Below are positions 43,206 to 53,043 of a stretch of 64,000 nucleotides of DNA, piece by piece. Within the stretch, counting starts at the first letter, position 1; the number at the start of each line of letters is the position of its first letter. The notes beneath the pieces are model-generated. The model made no database searches and was not told the origin of the DNA. It saw nothing but the letters and a program-made list of their open reading frames with translations. Made by a program: the position numbers and the translations under genes. Source of the stretch: WJMT01 sp964599635 (GTDB lineage Bacteria > Acidobacteriota > Aminicenantia > Aminicenantales > Aminicenantaceae); NCBI GenBank assembly GCA_964599635.1, contig CAZRGM010000006.1, positions 1 to 64,000 of the forward strand. The letters run 5' to 3'.

Positions 43206-45857
43206 ATGAGAAATGTGCTGTTAATTTTGTTACTTGCGGGTATACCTTTATTTTCCGCTGCAAAAACTGTAGAGGCTCCTGAACCTGATCCCATCATGGC
43301 CCTAAGGACAGAAAAGGTTGTAAAGATAGATGGAATTCTTGAAGAAAAAGTCTGGCAAAATGGAGGGTGTGCTGGATTTATCCAAACAGACCCTATTGAT
43401 GGCTCCAAACCTTCAGAGAAGACTCGTGTTTGGATGGCTTATGACCAGGAATATCTTTATGTGGCGGCCTTTCTTTATGATTCTCAACCTGAATTGATTC
43501 AAGGACGACTGGGGCGCAGAGATGATTTTGTGGATTCTGATTGGTTTATTTTTGCTGTGGATCCTTATTTTGATCGAAGAACAGGTTATCAGTTTGCTGT
43601 CAATCCATCTGGTTCTATTGTAGATGGAACTCTTTATAATGATATAAACGAGGATACCACTTGGAACGGTGTCTGGGATTGGGCTTCTCATATCAATGAT
43701 CATGGATGGTGTGTGGAAATAAAAATTCCATTTGACCAGCTAAGGTTTCCCAAAAAAGAGGAGTATGTCTGGGGGGTTAATTTCCGCAGAGTGATCTTGA
43801 GAAAAAATGAAAAGATAACTTATGTTTGGGTTCCTAAGGAAGAAAGCGCTTATGTGTCTCGTTTTGCAGAACTTAGAGGAATCAAAGGAATCAAACCAGG
43901 GATGCATATTGAACTGCTTCCTTATGCAGTGAGCCAAGCCCATCTCAGCCCTGAACAACCGGGGAATCCTTTTGAGACAGGAAAAAAATTTTTAGGAGAT
44001 GCTGGATTTAATTTTAAATTGGGATTGAAAAGCAATCTCACTCTAGATGCGACTGTTAATCCGGATTTTGGGCAGGTTGAGGTGGATCCGGCTGTCATTA
44101 ATTTAAGTGCATATGAGACTTATTATGAAGAGAAAAGGCCTTTTTTTATCGAAGGAGCTAATATTTTCAATGCTTTTGGCATGGGCGGACTTCACATGAA
44201 TGCCAATATCAATTGGCCTTCACCTTCATTTTTTTACAGTCGGCGTATAGGAAGATCTCCTCAGGGATCTGTGAGCAGATCAGGTTATGTGGATTACCCT
44301 GAAGTTTCGACCATCTTGGGAGCTTTCAAGCTTACTGGAAAGGTATTGAATGGATGGGATATAGGGTTTATTAATGCCCTCACTTCCAGAGAATATGCAG
44401 AGATTGATTCAGAAGGCATGAGATTTCAAGAAGAAGTGGAACCTCTGACCTATTATGGAGCGCTCCGAGTCCAGAAGGATTTCAATGAAGGAGCCCAAGG
44501 GATTGGAGTTATGGCTTCTTCTGTTAATAGAGATTTGGAGAACCAGAGTCTTAATGAGGCCCTCAACAGGAATGCCTTTTCTTTGGCCGTTGATGGGTGG
44601 TCTTATCTGGACAAGAAAAGGTCGTGGGTGGTTTCGGGCTGGTTCGGAGGAACCCGATTAGGAGGCAGTTCATCGGCTATTTTTAGACTACAGCGGTCTT
44701 CTCTCCACTATTTTCAGAGGCCGGATGCATCGCATGTTAAGTTAGATGAGAATGCGACTTATCTAAATGGATGGGGAGGACGTTTCAATCTGGCCAAACA
44801 AAGAGGGAATTTTGTATTAAGTTTGGCGGTTGGCGCTCTGTCTCCTGGGTTTGACCCCAATGATATTGGATTTCAATCATCCGCATCAGATGTCATCAAT
44901 GCTCATCTTATAGCAGGATATATTCAGCCCCACCCTGGGAAGGTTTTCCGGAATTGGATGATATTTGGTGGCCCTTTTGCTAACTATGACTTTGGTGGGA
45001 ATAAAATTTGGGAAGGTGTTTTGCTTTCGTTTGAAGGGCAGTTTCTCAATTACTGGAGTTTTAACACCATGCTGGCCTATAATCCCGAGACTTATAATAA
45101 AACCTTGACTAGAGGAGGTCCTTTGACTGTGAATCCATATGGCTACCAAATCGATGCTAGTTTTTCAAGTGACAGCCGGAAACCCGTGATCTTTTCTATG
45201 AGCAACAGTTTTTACAATAGCCCTCAGGAAGGATTTAATTTAAGTTCAAGTATTTTTTTAAAATGGAAGCCTCTCAGCAACATCAGTCTCCAAGTAGGTC
45301 CTGGAGTTTATGTCAGAGAGTCAGATGTTATGTGGGTGACCCGAGTGGACGATTCTTTGATGACAGAAACATATGGAACAAGATATGTTTTTGGAAACAT
45401 AAAACAGAATACTCTTTATACCGAAATAAGACTGAATTGGACCTTTACTCCGAAGCTAAGCTTTCAGCTCTATCTCCAACCTTTTATAGCAGTGGGAGAA
45501 TATGATGATTTCAAGGAGCTGGCAGAACCTAGGACTTTTAAATACCATAGCTATGGAGAAGGAGACTCCATTATTCAACATAAGGATGGATCTTACCACG
45601 TTGATCCAGATGGGAGTGGGCCGGCGTCCGAATTTTCATTTTATAATCCAAATTTTAATCTAAAGTCTTTACGGGGGACATTGGTATTCCGATGGGAATA
45701 TCATCCAGGGTCCACTCTCTTTTTTGTTTGGACCCAGAACCGTGCAGATTATTCCCATCCTGGGGACCTTCTACTCGGCCGCGACTTAAGAGATCTCTTT
45801 ACAGCCCCGGGGGATAATATTTTCCTGATTAAATTCTCTTATAGGTGGAGTCATTAA
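43206..45857 (+). CDS. DUF5916 outer-membrane protein with CBM9-like domain
   Basis: An 883-residue exported protein with a clear signal peptide (MRNVLLILLLAGIPLFSAAK). An N-terminal carbohydrate-binding-like (CBM9-type) sandwich follows: VKIDGILEEKVWQNGGCAGF, then DSDWFIFAVDPYFDRRTGYQFAVNPSG, GWCVEIKIPFDQLRFP. The C-terminal DUF5916 region (about 240-883) is rich in alternating aromatic strands and ends FLIKFSYRWSH, like a beta-barrel. The ATG at 43206 gives a clean signal peptide; earlier ATGs at 43170-43173 are possible. Role may be binding or uptake of an outer-membrane substrate. Confidence 0.83.
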   Translation: MRNVLLILLLAGIPLFSAAKTVEAPEPDPIMALRTEKVVKIDGILEEKVWQNGGCAGFIQTDPIDGSKPSEKTRVWMAYDQEYLYVAAFLYDSQPELIQGRLGRRDDFVDSDWFIFAVDPYFDRRTGYQFAVNPSGSIVDGTLYNDINEDTTWNGVWDWASHINDHGWCVEIKIPFDQLRFPKKEEYVWGVNFRRVILRKNEKITYVWVPKEESAYVSRFAELRGIKGIKPGMHIELLPYAVSQAHLSPEQPGNPFETGKKFLGDAGFNFKLGLKSNLTLDATVNPDFGQVEVDPAVINLSAYETYYEEKRPFFIEGANIFNAFGMGGLHMNANINWPSPSFFYSRRIGRSPQGSVSRSGYVDYPEVSTILGAFKLTGKVLNGWDIGFINALTSREYAEIDSEGMRFQEEVEPLTYYGALRVQKDFNEGAQGIGVMASSVNRDLENQSLNEALNRNAFSLAVDGWSYLDKKRSWVVSGWFGGTRLGGSSSAIFRLQRSSLHYFQRPDASHVKLDENATYLNGWGGRFNLAKQRGNFVLSLAVGALSPGFDPNDIGFQSSASDVINAHLIAGYIQPHPGKVFRNWMIFGGPFANYDFGGNKIWEGVLLSFEGQFLNYWSFNTMLAYNPETYNKTLTRGGPLTVNPYGYQIDASFSSDSRKPVIFSMSNSFYNSPQEGFNLSSSIFLKWKPLSNISLQVGPGVYVRESDVMWVTRVDDSLMTETYGTRYVFGNIKQNTLYTEIRLNWTFTPKLSFQLYLQPFIAVGEYDDFKELAEPRTFKYHSYGEGDSIIQHKDGSYHVDPDGSGPASEFSFYNPNFNLKSLRGTLVFRWEYHPGSTLFFVWTQNRADYSHPGDLLLGRDLRDLFTAPGDNIFLIKFSYRWSH

Positions 45858-46070
45858 GGACGAAATTCAGGTCTGGCTTGTGCTCCCAGAGACTTTATGA
45901 GAGGAAAAGGCAAAGGATTCGTCACCCGTTCGATTCCCCAGCGAGGAATCTCACTCCCGCTCAGTCTTCGCTCTCCTCTAAAGAGGAACCCTGCCCGCTC
46001 AGCCCTCACAGGGGATTCCTCATCCCTTGCCCTTCTCCTCTATAGCCATCTCAGCTCATGAATAATCCAA
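45858..46070. repeat. Mosaic intergenic repeat, copy 8 with GC-rich insert
   Basis: It begins directly at the DUF5916 stop with GAAATTCAGGTCTGGCTTGTGCTCCCAG-type sequence split as GAAATTCAGG then GGCTTGTGCTCCC, and ends TCAGCTCATGAATAATCC. Between lies a GC-rich block with repeated CCCGCTCAG and GGGATTCCTCATCCC-like words. CTCCCAGAGACTTTATGAGAGG recurs at 46129-46150, so a partial second copy (46105-46190) follows. No gene is apparent in 45858-46201. Confidence 0.65.
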
Positions 46071-46201
46071 GATCCAATTTAAAAAGTTAACAATGTGTAG
46101 CTTCATAAGATTCAGGTGTAGCTTCAACTCCCAGAGACTTTATGAGAGGGGAAGGGCATGAAGACGTGTTCTTTCGCTTCGAATGAATCGGTACGAATAA
46201 A

Positions 46202-48409
46202 TTAGGTTTTGGATAAATCTCGCAGAAGAGACCGGCAGGCTTTTGGCGATTCAATGAAAAAGCGGGCTTGAGTAGGTCCATATCCTATTTTTATGGAAAA
46301 TGCACATGAAGGCAGGGCTTTAAACAGATCCTCGTCAGTCCAATCGTCTCCTAGAGCAAGGATAAAATCCCAATTTTTCATTGTTAAAAAATGCTGGGCA
46401 GCTATTCCTTTATTGATACCGGATTCTCTGACTTCTATAACTTTATTCCCATGCATCAATTGAAGATTTGTGTTGGCTAAAAATTCATTGAGGTTGTCAT
46501 ACAATTCATGGGAACGTATTTCTCCTAGGTCCGGGCTGACGTTGCGGTAATGCCAGGCAAGCCCGAAATCTTTTTCTTCGACAAAGGAGCCGGGAACTCG
46601 AGTTTCATAATTTTTGAGTATAGGCATTATCCGATTTTTCCATTGGTAAGAAATGGCTCCTTTTTTTTCCCATCTGCCTTTTGGGGATGTCTTAATCCAT
46701 GATCCGTGTTCAGCGACCAGGGAACATTGGATGCCGCCGAGCCACTGATCCAAGATGTCTTTTCCCCTTCCGCTTACGATGACCACATTATTGATGGTTT
46801 TATTTGACAGGGAGATCAGCAATCTCTTGAGTTCTTTATCCGGTTTGGCATCCTCTGGTTTTTTGGAAAAGGAAATTAGGGTTCCGTCATAGTCGAAAAG
46901 TAGAAGTCTCTTTTTGCTTTTTTTATACTGAAATAAAATTTCTTTTTTCCAGTTTTGATTGAGTTTTCTTCGCTCCCGGCTGGCTTGAATATTTCTTGTC
47001 TCTTCAATACTTCTGATAAAACTGTGAATCCAATGATTTATGTCATATTCCAGGATGCGTTTCCTCATAATCTTCATACGGGATATTTTTTCTTTTTGGG
47101 ACATGGTGAGGGCTTTATTTATGGCTTCCACTATTTCATTTTTATTATGGACATTCACGATCAATGCCTCTCCAAGCTCTTCTGCTGACCCGGCAGTGCC
47201 GCTGAGTATCAAAACTCCGTTGCCATCATTTTTTGCCGCCACATATTCTTTGGCGACCAGATTCATCCCATCTCTGACTGGGGTCACCAGGGCGACATCT
47301 GCCACTGAGTATAAAGAGATCAGTTTTTTAAACGGACGGGATCTGTATATATAATTGACCGGGGTCCAGTTGGGGGATCCAAATTTGCCGTTTATATTTC
47401 CTACGAGTCTGTCGATTTCTTTTTTCAACAGTTTGTAGTGACTCACTTTTGTCCGTGACGGCACGCACAGCATGATATAGATAATTTTCCCCCACCATTT
47501 TTGATTCTTTGCAAGAAAAGACTCAAATGCCCTCAGCCGGTGAGGAATTCCCTTGGAATAATCCAGTCGGTCGACTGAAAGGATAATTTTTTTATCTTTT
47601 CCTATTCGCGTTTTGAGCTGTTCTGTTTCTTTTTGGACTTCAGGATCATCAAGCAGTTGATTGTTTTTTTCAATATCTATACCCATCGGGAAATTGTCGA
47701 CTCGGACAATTCTATCATCGACTGAGATAGATCCGAATTCGTGCTCATATCCCAGGAGCCTTAAAGCACTGCTTAAGAAATGTCGAGCGTATTCATAGGT
47801 ATGAAATCCTAAAAGATCCGCTCCTAATAGACCCTTTAGAATTTCTGTTCTCCAGGGGAGTATTCTAAATATTTCAGATGAAGGAAAGGGAATATGAAGG
47901 AAAAACCCTATTGAGCATTGTGGAATCACCTGTCTTATCAAATTAGGAAGAAGCATAAGATGGTAATCGTGAATCCAAAAATTGTGGTCAGAGTCTGCGA
48001 TTTCAATGACTTTCTTAAAAAACTTTTGGTTGGTTTTTTGGTAGGCTCTCCATTCTGACTCTTCAAATGTGCTGTACGATGAAAAATAATGGAACAAGGG
48101 CCATAGAGTCCTGTTTGAAAATCCATAGTAGTACTTATCTAATTCTGAACGGGTGAGAAAAACAGGATAACATTGATGTTCATGAACGAGGTGATCTTGG
48201 ATGTAATTTTTTTCTTTATTATTTCTGGGAATATAGCCAGGCCACCCAATAAACAACACCCTTTTCTTCTGTCTTAGGGAACGGAGTGCGGTGGCAAGTC
48301 CTCCTGGGCTTTCTTTGATTTTTATTTCATTTTGCTTTCGGCTTACTGTAACGGGTAGCCTATTAGAGACTATGACGAGTTTTTTGTCTGAAGATTTTTT
48401 GCTGTTCAT
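46202..48409 (-). CDS. Bifunctional trehalose-6-phosphate synthase/phosphatase (OtsA-OtsB fusion)
   Basis: A 735-residue fusion. Residues 1-480 are a GT20 trehalose-6-phosphate synthase: IVSNRLPVTVS near 13, ESPGGLATAL, WIHDYHLMLLP near 145, VDRLDYSKGIPHRL near 279 and VTPVRDGMNLVAKEYVA near 375. From about 500 comes a HAD phosphatase of the OtsB type, with the DxD motif LLFDYDGTL (Asp506/Asp508), VVIVSGR and LALGDDWTDEDLF. It would make trehalose from UDP-glucose and glucose-6-phosphate, an osmoprotectant. The ATG lacks a strong ribosome site. Confidence 0.93.
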   Translation of the reverse strand: MNSKKSSDKKLVIVSNRLPVTVSRKQNEIKIKESPGGLATALRSLRQKKRVLFIGWPGYIPRNNKEKNYIQDHLVHEHQCYPVFLTRSELDKYYYGFSNRTLWPLFHYFSSYSTFEESEWRAYQKTNQKFFKKVIEIADSDHNFWIHDYHLMLLPNLIRQVIPQCSIGFFLHIPFPSSEIFRILPWRTEILKGLLGADLLGFHTYEYARHFLSSALRLLGYEHEFGSISVDDRIVRVDNFPMGIDIEKNNQLLDDPEVQKETEQLKTRIGKDKKIILSVDRLDYSKGIPHRLRAFESFLAKNQKWWGKIIYIMLCVPSRTKVSHYKLLKKEIDRLVGNINGKFGSPNWTPVNYIYRSRPFKKLISLYSVADVALVTPVRDGMNLVAKEYVAAKNDGNGVLILSGTAGSAEELGEALIVNVHNKNEIVEAINKALTMSQKEKISRMKIMRKRILEYDINHWIHSFIRSIEETRNIQASRERRKLNQNWKKEILFQYKKSKKRLLLFDYDGTLISFSKKPEDAKPDKELKRLLISLSNKTINNVVIVSGRGKDILDQWLGGIQCSLVAEHGSWIKTSPKGRWEKKGAISYQWKNRIMPILKNYETRVPGSFVEEKDFGLAWHYRNVSPDLGEIRSHELYDNLNEFLANTNLQLMHGNKVIEVRESGINKGIAAQHFLTMKNWDFILALGDDWTDEDLFKALPSCAFSIKIGYGPTQARFFIESPKACRSLLRDLSKT

Positions 48410-48472
48410 AAAAAGTTAATCTTATTATAGTTTAACCTTTTACACTGATAATTTCAAATTCTCCAAAAGTTG

Positions 48473-48532
48473 CTTCAGCCACACCTGAATTTTTTTTTTA
48501 AGCTTATAATATTGACTCGTGAATAATTCAGC
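48473..48532. repeat. Mosaic intergenic repeat, copy 9 (end fragments)
   Basis: CTTCAGCCACACCTGAATTT, a T-run, then GACTCGTGAATAATTCAG: two family end pieces brought together in the gap between the two trehalose genes. The CTTCAGCCACACCTGAATTTT piece recurs at 58547-58567. Confidence 0.6.
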
Positions 48533-48543
48533 TTCTTCAGTCT

Positions 48544-49776
48544 TTAGTAAAGAATGTGGTTTTGATTTTGTTTTATAACATCTATTAACAAGGAGAGATA
48601 GTTATCGAGATGACGGGTGATCAAGAAATTTTTCTTGACATTATTTTTCCCTTTTTTGCCCATATCTTTGGCCAATTTTTTATCTTTGAGGATGGTTATT
48701 ACTTTTTCTGCGCATCCTTGGATATCATCAGGTTCTACCAGAAAACCCGTTTCGTTATCTATAATCTGGTCTGGAAGCCCTCCTCTATTTGAGGCAACAA
48801 CAGGGGTTTCTTTCCACTGTGCTTCACTTATTGTGAGTCCGAATCCTTCTCTTAAAGATTTTTGGAGTATGACGGAGGACATTCTCTGCAGAACATTGAC
48901 CAGGATTTGATTGTCTCCCAAGACAAATTTAACATCTCCTGTCTTTAAATATTTATGGGCCAGTTTTTTCATCTTACTGTAGACCTTGACTCCTTCTGGG
49001 TCATCTGGAGCCATGTTGTAGCAGTAAATAAGCCTGCAGTCGACTTTTTCTTTGACGTGCTCGAAAACCTTAAGCACGCCTTCTGGGTCTTTCCATGGAT
49101 CAAATCTTGATACTTGTGTGATCAGAGGCTTGTCAATAGGAATGTTAAATTTTTTTAAGGTTTTATGGATTTTTTTTTCACTGATGTCCATATTTTTTGT
49201 AGAGAGTGGGTCTATGGAAGGAGGTATAACAACTTGTTTTATAGGAATATCATTTTTTTTGAATTTTTTGCTGGATATGATCATGAGATCATATCTAAGT
49301 ATGAAAGTTTTTATAAAGTTCCATGATTCCTTGTTTGGTTTTGTTATATCTATGTGACAGCGCCATACCCAGGGTTGTTTTTTCTTGCTGTATTTGATGA
49401 GAGGAAGTGGTTGAGGGTCATGAATAATAACGCAGTCATGATCTAAGTGAGTGAATCTCGAAAATCTGTCATTGGTATCAAGATAGAGACATTTTTTATT
49501 TTTAGACAGATTTATAGAATTTCCCTGGAGAGCATTATGGAATTTTTTTGTGACAGAGAAAAAATCAGTAGGTCCTATTAAAACCCTCCATCCGGAATCT
49601 ACACCTATGTCATTGAACAGCACAACGAGGTTGTTTAATATTTCAGCAACGCCTCCTCCATGGGCGGTAGAGTTGATGTGTACGATATGTTTGTTGATTA
49701 ATAGGTGTGCTTTTTGGTGGATATTCCCAATTATTTTCTCTCCGACAATGGGGAGATAATCATCAATGCTCTTCAT
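48544..49776 (-). CDS. Trehalose synthase, TreT-like family 4 glycosyltransferase
   Basis: A 410-residue retaining glycosyltransferase. The N-terminal HINSTAHGGGVAEILNNLV (about 33-51) and IHDPQPLPLI are typical of TreT-type trehalose synthases. The C-terminal donor site has QVSRFDPWKDPEGVL and SLREGFGLTISEAQWKETPVVAS. TreT joins NDP-glucose and free glucose to trehalose, reversibly. It has its own promoter upstream and AGGAG before the ATG. Related family 4 enzymes with other acceptors cannot be excluded. Confidence 0.78.
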   Translation of the reverse strand: MKSIDDYLPIVGEKIIGNIHQKAHLLINKHIVHINSTAHGGGVAEILNNLVVLFNDIGVDSGWRVLIGPTDFFSVTKKFHNALQGNSINLSKNKKCLYLDTNDRFSRFTHLDHDCVIIHDPQPLPLIKYSKKKQPWVWRCHIDITKPNKESWNFIKTFILRYDLMIISSKKFKKNDIPIKQVVIPPSIDPLSTKNMDISEKKIHKTLKKFNIPIDKPLITQVSRFDPWKDPEGVLKVFEHVKEKVDCRLIYCYNMAPDDPEGVKVYSKMKKLAHKYLKTGDVKFVLGDNQILVNVLQRMSSVILQKSLREGFGLTISEAQWKETPVVASNRGGLPDQIIDNETGFLVEPDDIQGCAEKVITILKDKKLAKDMGKKGKNNVKKNFLITRHLDNYLSLLIDVIKQNQNHILY

Positions 49777-49822
49777 TTGTTTACTCTCCTATTTGATTGT
49801 TTGAGGTTAAAATTTTTGGATA

Positions 49823-49851
49823 CTTATAACATCAATATTTTTGTATGTCAA
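49823..49851 (-). promoter_or_regulatory. Sigma-70 promoter of the TreT-like gene
   Basis: Minus strand TTGACA (49846-49851), 17-base spacer, TATAAG (49823-49828). Start would fall near 49816, a leader of about 40 bases containing the AGGAG ribosome site. Confidence 0.75.
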
Positions 49852-49891
49852 ATAGAAGAGTTCGGGAAAATAGATTAATGAGGTAAGAAAT

Positions 49892-49920
49892 TTGATTCTT
49901 ATCTAGAAATATGCCATAAT
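49892..49920 (+). promoter_or_regulatory. Candidate rpoD promoter
   Basis: TTGATT (49892-49897), 17-base spacer, CATAAT (49915-49920). It is divergent to the TreT-gene promoter and 160 bases ahead of rpoD. The leader holds no feature I can name. Confidence 0.55.
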
Positions 49921-50080
49921 ACCAATCTAATGAGAGTGTCAATCAATAAATTTCGATTTTATTCCCTGTGTTTTCAAGTCTTATAAATTATCTATTCATG
50001 GATCATAGATTTACTCTAAATATTTTTTATAGAAAAAATTCCTATTATGCTGACACTAAAAAGGAGAAAAAGCCTTTCGA

Positions 50081-51745
50081 ATGGCAAGTAGTCCAGACTT
50101 GTTTTCTCAAACAAAAATAAAAAAGAGAAAAGATATAATCTCAAACACAAACGGCCAAATCCGGAAAATTCTCCAAATTGGCAGAAAAAGAGGTTATGTC
50201 TTTGTAAAGGAGATAAATGTTTTACTTGAAGATGGATTTGATACAGAAGCGGAGTTTGATGAATTTATTGAATCCTTGGATAGATACAAGATAAAGATTA
50301 GAAATAGACAAAGAGAAATAAAGCAGAAACCCAGAAGGCCCGAAAAACCACAAGTGAAAGGGCTTGGGAGTACGACTGATCCTGTCAAACTTTATCTTAA
50401 AGAGATGGGGAGTATTTCACTTTTGACCAAGGAAGGTGAAGTCGCTCTAGCCAGACAGATTGAGAGAAGCGAGAGAAATATTTTAAAAGCGATTTCATCA
50501 ACTCCGTTTCTCTTTGAATTGATTTGTGATGTGGAAGAGAAATATAAGAATAATAAAAGAATTCTGAATGATTTGTTCGATTGTGATGAATGCAGCCTTC
50601 AGGGGAAAACATCGGATGGAAGAGAAGAACAAGTTTTCGAAATCATATCACAAATTAAGGATTATTATTCGAAACTTGACCAAATTCCTAGGCCAGATCG
50701 TGGAAAAACAAAGTCTCTTCGGATTTTGTCCAGAATAAACAACCTATTAAGATCTCTCCAAATCAATCCGGAAGTCATTAAAAAAGCTGCTGAGAACCTG
50801 CATTTAAAGCTGGAGAGTATCAACAAACTTGAGGAAATCAAGGAAGAGTTGGAGGTCAGTTACAGGCGGAAGAGAAAAAAGAAGAAAAAAGTTTTACTTA
50901 AAAAGCAGATCGAAAATACAAAAAGATTCATTCAAAACATACAAAAAGAAGTTGCTCTTGATTCTGATGAGATGAAAAAAATAGTCCGTGTCATCAAGAT
51001 GGAGCAGAAGATGAGTGAACAAGCCAAGGAAGAGCTGGTTGCCGCAAATCTAAGGTTAGTCATTTCAATTGCAAAAAAGTATATCAACAGAGGGCTTCAT
51101 TTTTTGGACTTGATTCAAGAAGGAAACACTGGATTGATTAAAGCTGTCAATAAATTTGAATACAAACGTGGATATAAATTTTCAACTTATGCCACTTGGT
51201 GGATTAGACAGGCTATCACAAGAGCGGTTTGTGACCAAGCCAGGACAATAAGGATTCCGGTTCACATGATCGAGACAATAAATAAACTTATCAAACAATC
51301 TCAAACATTTGTTAAGGAAAAAGGGCGTGAACCCAAATGTGAGGAATTAGCTAAAAGGATGAATTTGCCTGTCCATAGAGTCAGGAAGATCCTTAAGCTT
51401 TCCCAATCGCCAATTTCTTTAGAGACTCCTATCGGAGAGGATAATGACAGCCAGTTGAGTGATTTTATTGAAGATAAAATATTGCCGTCTCCTCCTGATA
51501 CAGTTGTGAGTATCACATTGAAGGAAAAAATTGAAGAGGTTTTGGATTCAATAACAGAAAGAGAAGCTAAAGTGCTCAGAATGCGTTTCGGCCTGGGCAG
51601 TGGTAATGAACACACTCTTGAGGAAGTTGGACAGCAATTCAAGGTTACAAGAGAAAGAATCAGGCAGATTGAAGCAAAGGCATTAAGAAAATTAAGAGGA
51701 CCCAGGAGGAGGCAGAAGTTAAAATCCTTCATTAATGATTATTAA
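50081..51745 (+). CDS. rpoD: Primary RNA polymerase sigma factor (RpoD)
   Basis: A 554-residue sigma-70. A reduced region 1.1 covers the first 70 residues. Region 1.2 is DPVKLYLKEMGSISLLTKEGE (about 104-124) and is followed by a non-conserved insert (about 140-315). Region 2 is LVISIAKKYINRGLHFLDLIQ and KGYKFSTYATWWIRQAITRA-like sequence (KRGYKFSTYATWWIRQAI), region 3 lies near RTIRIPVHMIETINKL, and region 4.2 is TLEEVGQQFKVTRERIRQIE near 515. It accounts for the TTGACA/TATAAT promoters seen in this window. AAGGAG precedes the ATG at 12-13 bases. Confidence 0.96.
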   Translation: MASSPDLFSQTKIKKRKDIISNTNGQIRKILQIGRKRGYVFVKEINVLLEDGFDTEAEFDEFIESLDRYKIKIRNRQREIKQKPRRPEKPQVKGLGSTTDPVKLYLKEMGSISLLTKEGEVALARQIERSERNILKAISSTPFLFELICDVEEKYKNNKRILNDLFDCDECSLQGKTSDGREEQVFEIISQIKDYYSKLDQIPRPDRGKTKSLRILSRINNLLRSLQINPEVIKKAAENLHLKLESINKLEEIKEELEVSYRRKRKKKKKVLLKKQIENTKRFIQNIQKEVALDSDEMKKIVRVIKMEQKMSEQAKEELVAANLRLVISIAKKYINRGLHFLDLIQEGNTGLIKAVNKFEYKRGYKFSTYATWWIRQAITRAVCDQARTIRIPVHMIETINKLIKQSQTFVKEKGREPKCEELAKRMNLPVHRVRKILKLSQSPISLETPIGEDNDSQLSDFIEDKILPSPPDTVVSITLKEKIEEVLDSITEREAKVLRMRFGLGSGNEHTLEEVGQQFKVTRERIRQIEAKALRKLRGPRRRQKLKSFINDY

Positions 51746-53013
51746 AGAAGGGATTTAATATAGTTGATTATTTTTTCAGAAACGACCCCTTCGAAGCATT
51801 TTATCTGAGAACATTTTTTCAATGCTTTGTCAGTACATGTAATATTTTTACAAGGAGGATGGCCTTCGAATATCTTAGCCGGAGCATTCTGTGGTGTGTC
51901 TATGTGTTCGTTTGAAAAAGAATCATATCCGTATAATTTACTTGGTGTCGCGCCAAATATGGCTATAAGAGCGGTTTGGTTTCTAAATTTTTCTTTTGAA
52001 TTTATCACGACTTTTTCTGCAGCTGATATATGCATGGGTCCTGTATCGGCTGTAATAAACAGGTCAGCTTTATCCGTTAGAGCGGCGTAAATATCTATAG
52101 GTATATCACTGGGTATCATAATAATTTTTCTTTTTAAATTTTCAGCAATCTGATTAAGGATTTTTTCTTCTATATTTTTGTAAGAAAGGCCTTCGTTCAT
52201 AAGGACTTGTCCTACAGAAGGCATTGATAAGACAGCTTTTATAATCTGTGCTTGAATTTTAACAGGGATTAAAGTATAAGGAGACGAAGAATCTGGATTA
52301 AAAAAGACTATTTTTTTTCTTGATAAAATTCCAAGCTTTTTGGCAGTCCTCTCAGCTTTAAAATAGAGGTCCTGGTCCAAATATATTCTATGGATAAAAG
52401 GTTCCATTTTATTGATGTTCTCGATATGCATGGAGGAATTGATTCTCAAGGCGATTTCTTTTGCAAATTGATTGAGCTGGAAGGCAATATGTGCTTTTTG
52501 GTTGCTAGAATAGTACGCTCTTATGATCCTGCTTATAAGTTTTAAGGGGTGTATGACGATCCCCTTTTTGTATCTTAAAGTAGAGAAAGGCATGTAAGGG
52601 CAAAAATTAAAAATAAGGTCATAATTATTTTTGATTATGACCTTTTTTAAATTTTTAAGGTCTCTAGAAGAGGGAAAAATTTTGGATTGAAATAGAGGAT
52701 GATGTACATCAACATAAGGATTTGACTTGATAAGGGGAAGCGCTTTTTTTTTATATACATAATGAATTTCTGACTCGGGAAAACATTTTTTTATGGTTGC
52801 TATAAATGGTTGATGATTTATGGCATCCCCTATATTGATATCAGGTACAATAAGAAATTTATTTGGGTACCGCAGCTTCCTGATGTTACGGTTTTCAATC
52901 CACTGGAATAGAGAGTCGATTCGTTTACTGTGAGAAATAAATTTTAAAATGAACTCAAGAAATGGAGTTGAAATTATGTCAACAAATTTTACAGCTCTCT
53001 CAATGGATTTCAT
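51742..53013 (-). CDS. Family 9 glycosyltransferase (heptosyltransferase-like)
   Basis: A 423-residue GT9 protein. The N-terminal domain has FLIVPDINIGDAINHQPFIATIKKCFP-type sequence (about 53-79). The C-terminal domain binds the nucleotide sugar (FFNPDSSSPYTLIPVKIQAQII near 240 and LFITADTGPMHISAAEK near 325, the family hallmark). It probably adds a sugar to lipopolysaccharide core or another surface glycan. Three cysteines cluster near the end (CKNITC, CSQIKC). Convergent with rpoD, overlapping its end by 4 bases. Confidence 0.85.
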   Translation of the reverse strand: MKSIERAVKFVDIISTPFLEFILKFISHSKRIDSLFQWIENRNIRKLRYPNKFLIVPDINIGDAINHQPFIATIKKCFPESEIHYVYKKKALPLIKSNPYVDVHHPLFQSKIFPSSRDLKNLKKVIIKNNYDLIFNFCPYMPFSTLRYKKGIVIHPLKLISRIIRAYYSSNQKAHIAFQLNQFAKEIALRINSSMHIENINKMEPFIHRIYLDQDLYFKAERTAKKLGILSRKKIVFFNPDSSSPYTLIPVKIQAQIIKAVLSMPSVGQVLMNEGLSYKNIEEKILNQIAENLKRKIIMIPSDIPIDIYAALTDKADLFITADTGPMHISAAEKVVINSKEKFRNQTALIAIFGATPSKLYGYDSFSNEHIDTPQNAPAKIFEGHPPCKNITCTDKALKKCSQIKCFEGVVSEKIINYIKSLL

Positions 53014-53043
53014 CGCCTATAAATTTTATATGAATAGGTCAGG

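Noticed and set aside
45900..46060. Direct GC-rich words as a possible small RNA gene
   Set aside because: The words belong to the mosaic repeat family, and no promoter or terminator brackets them.
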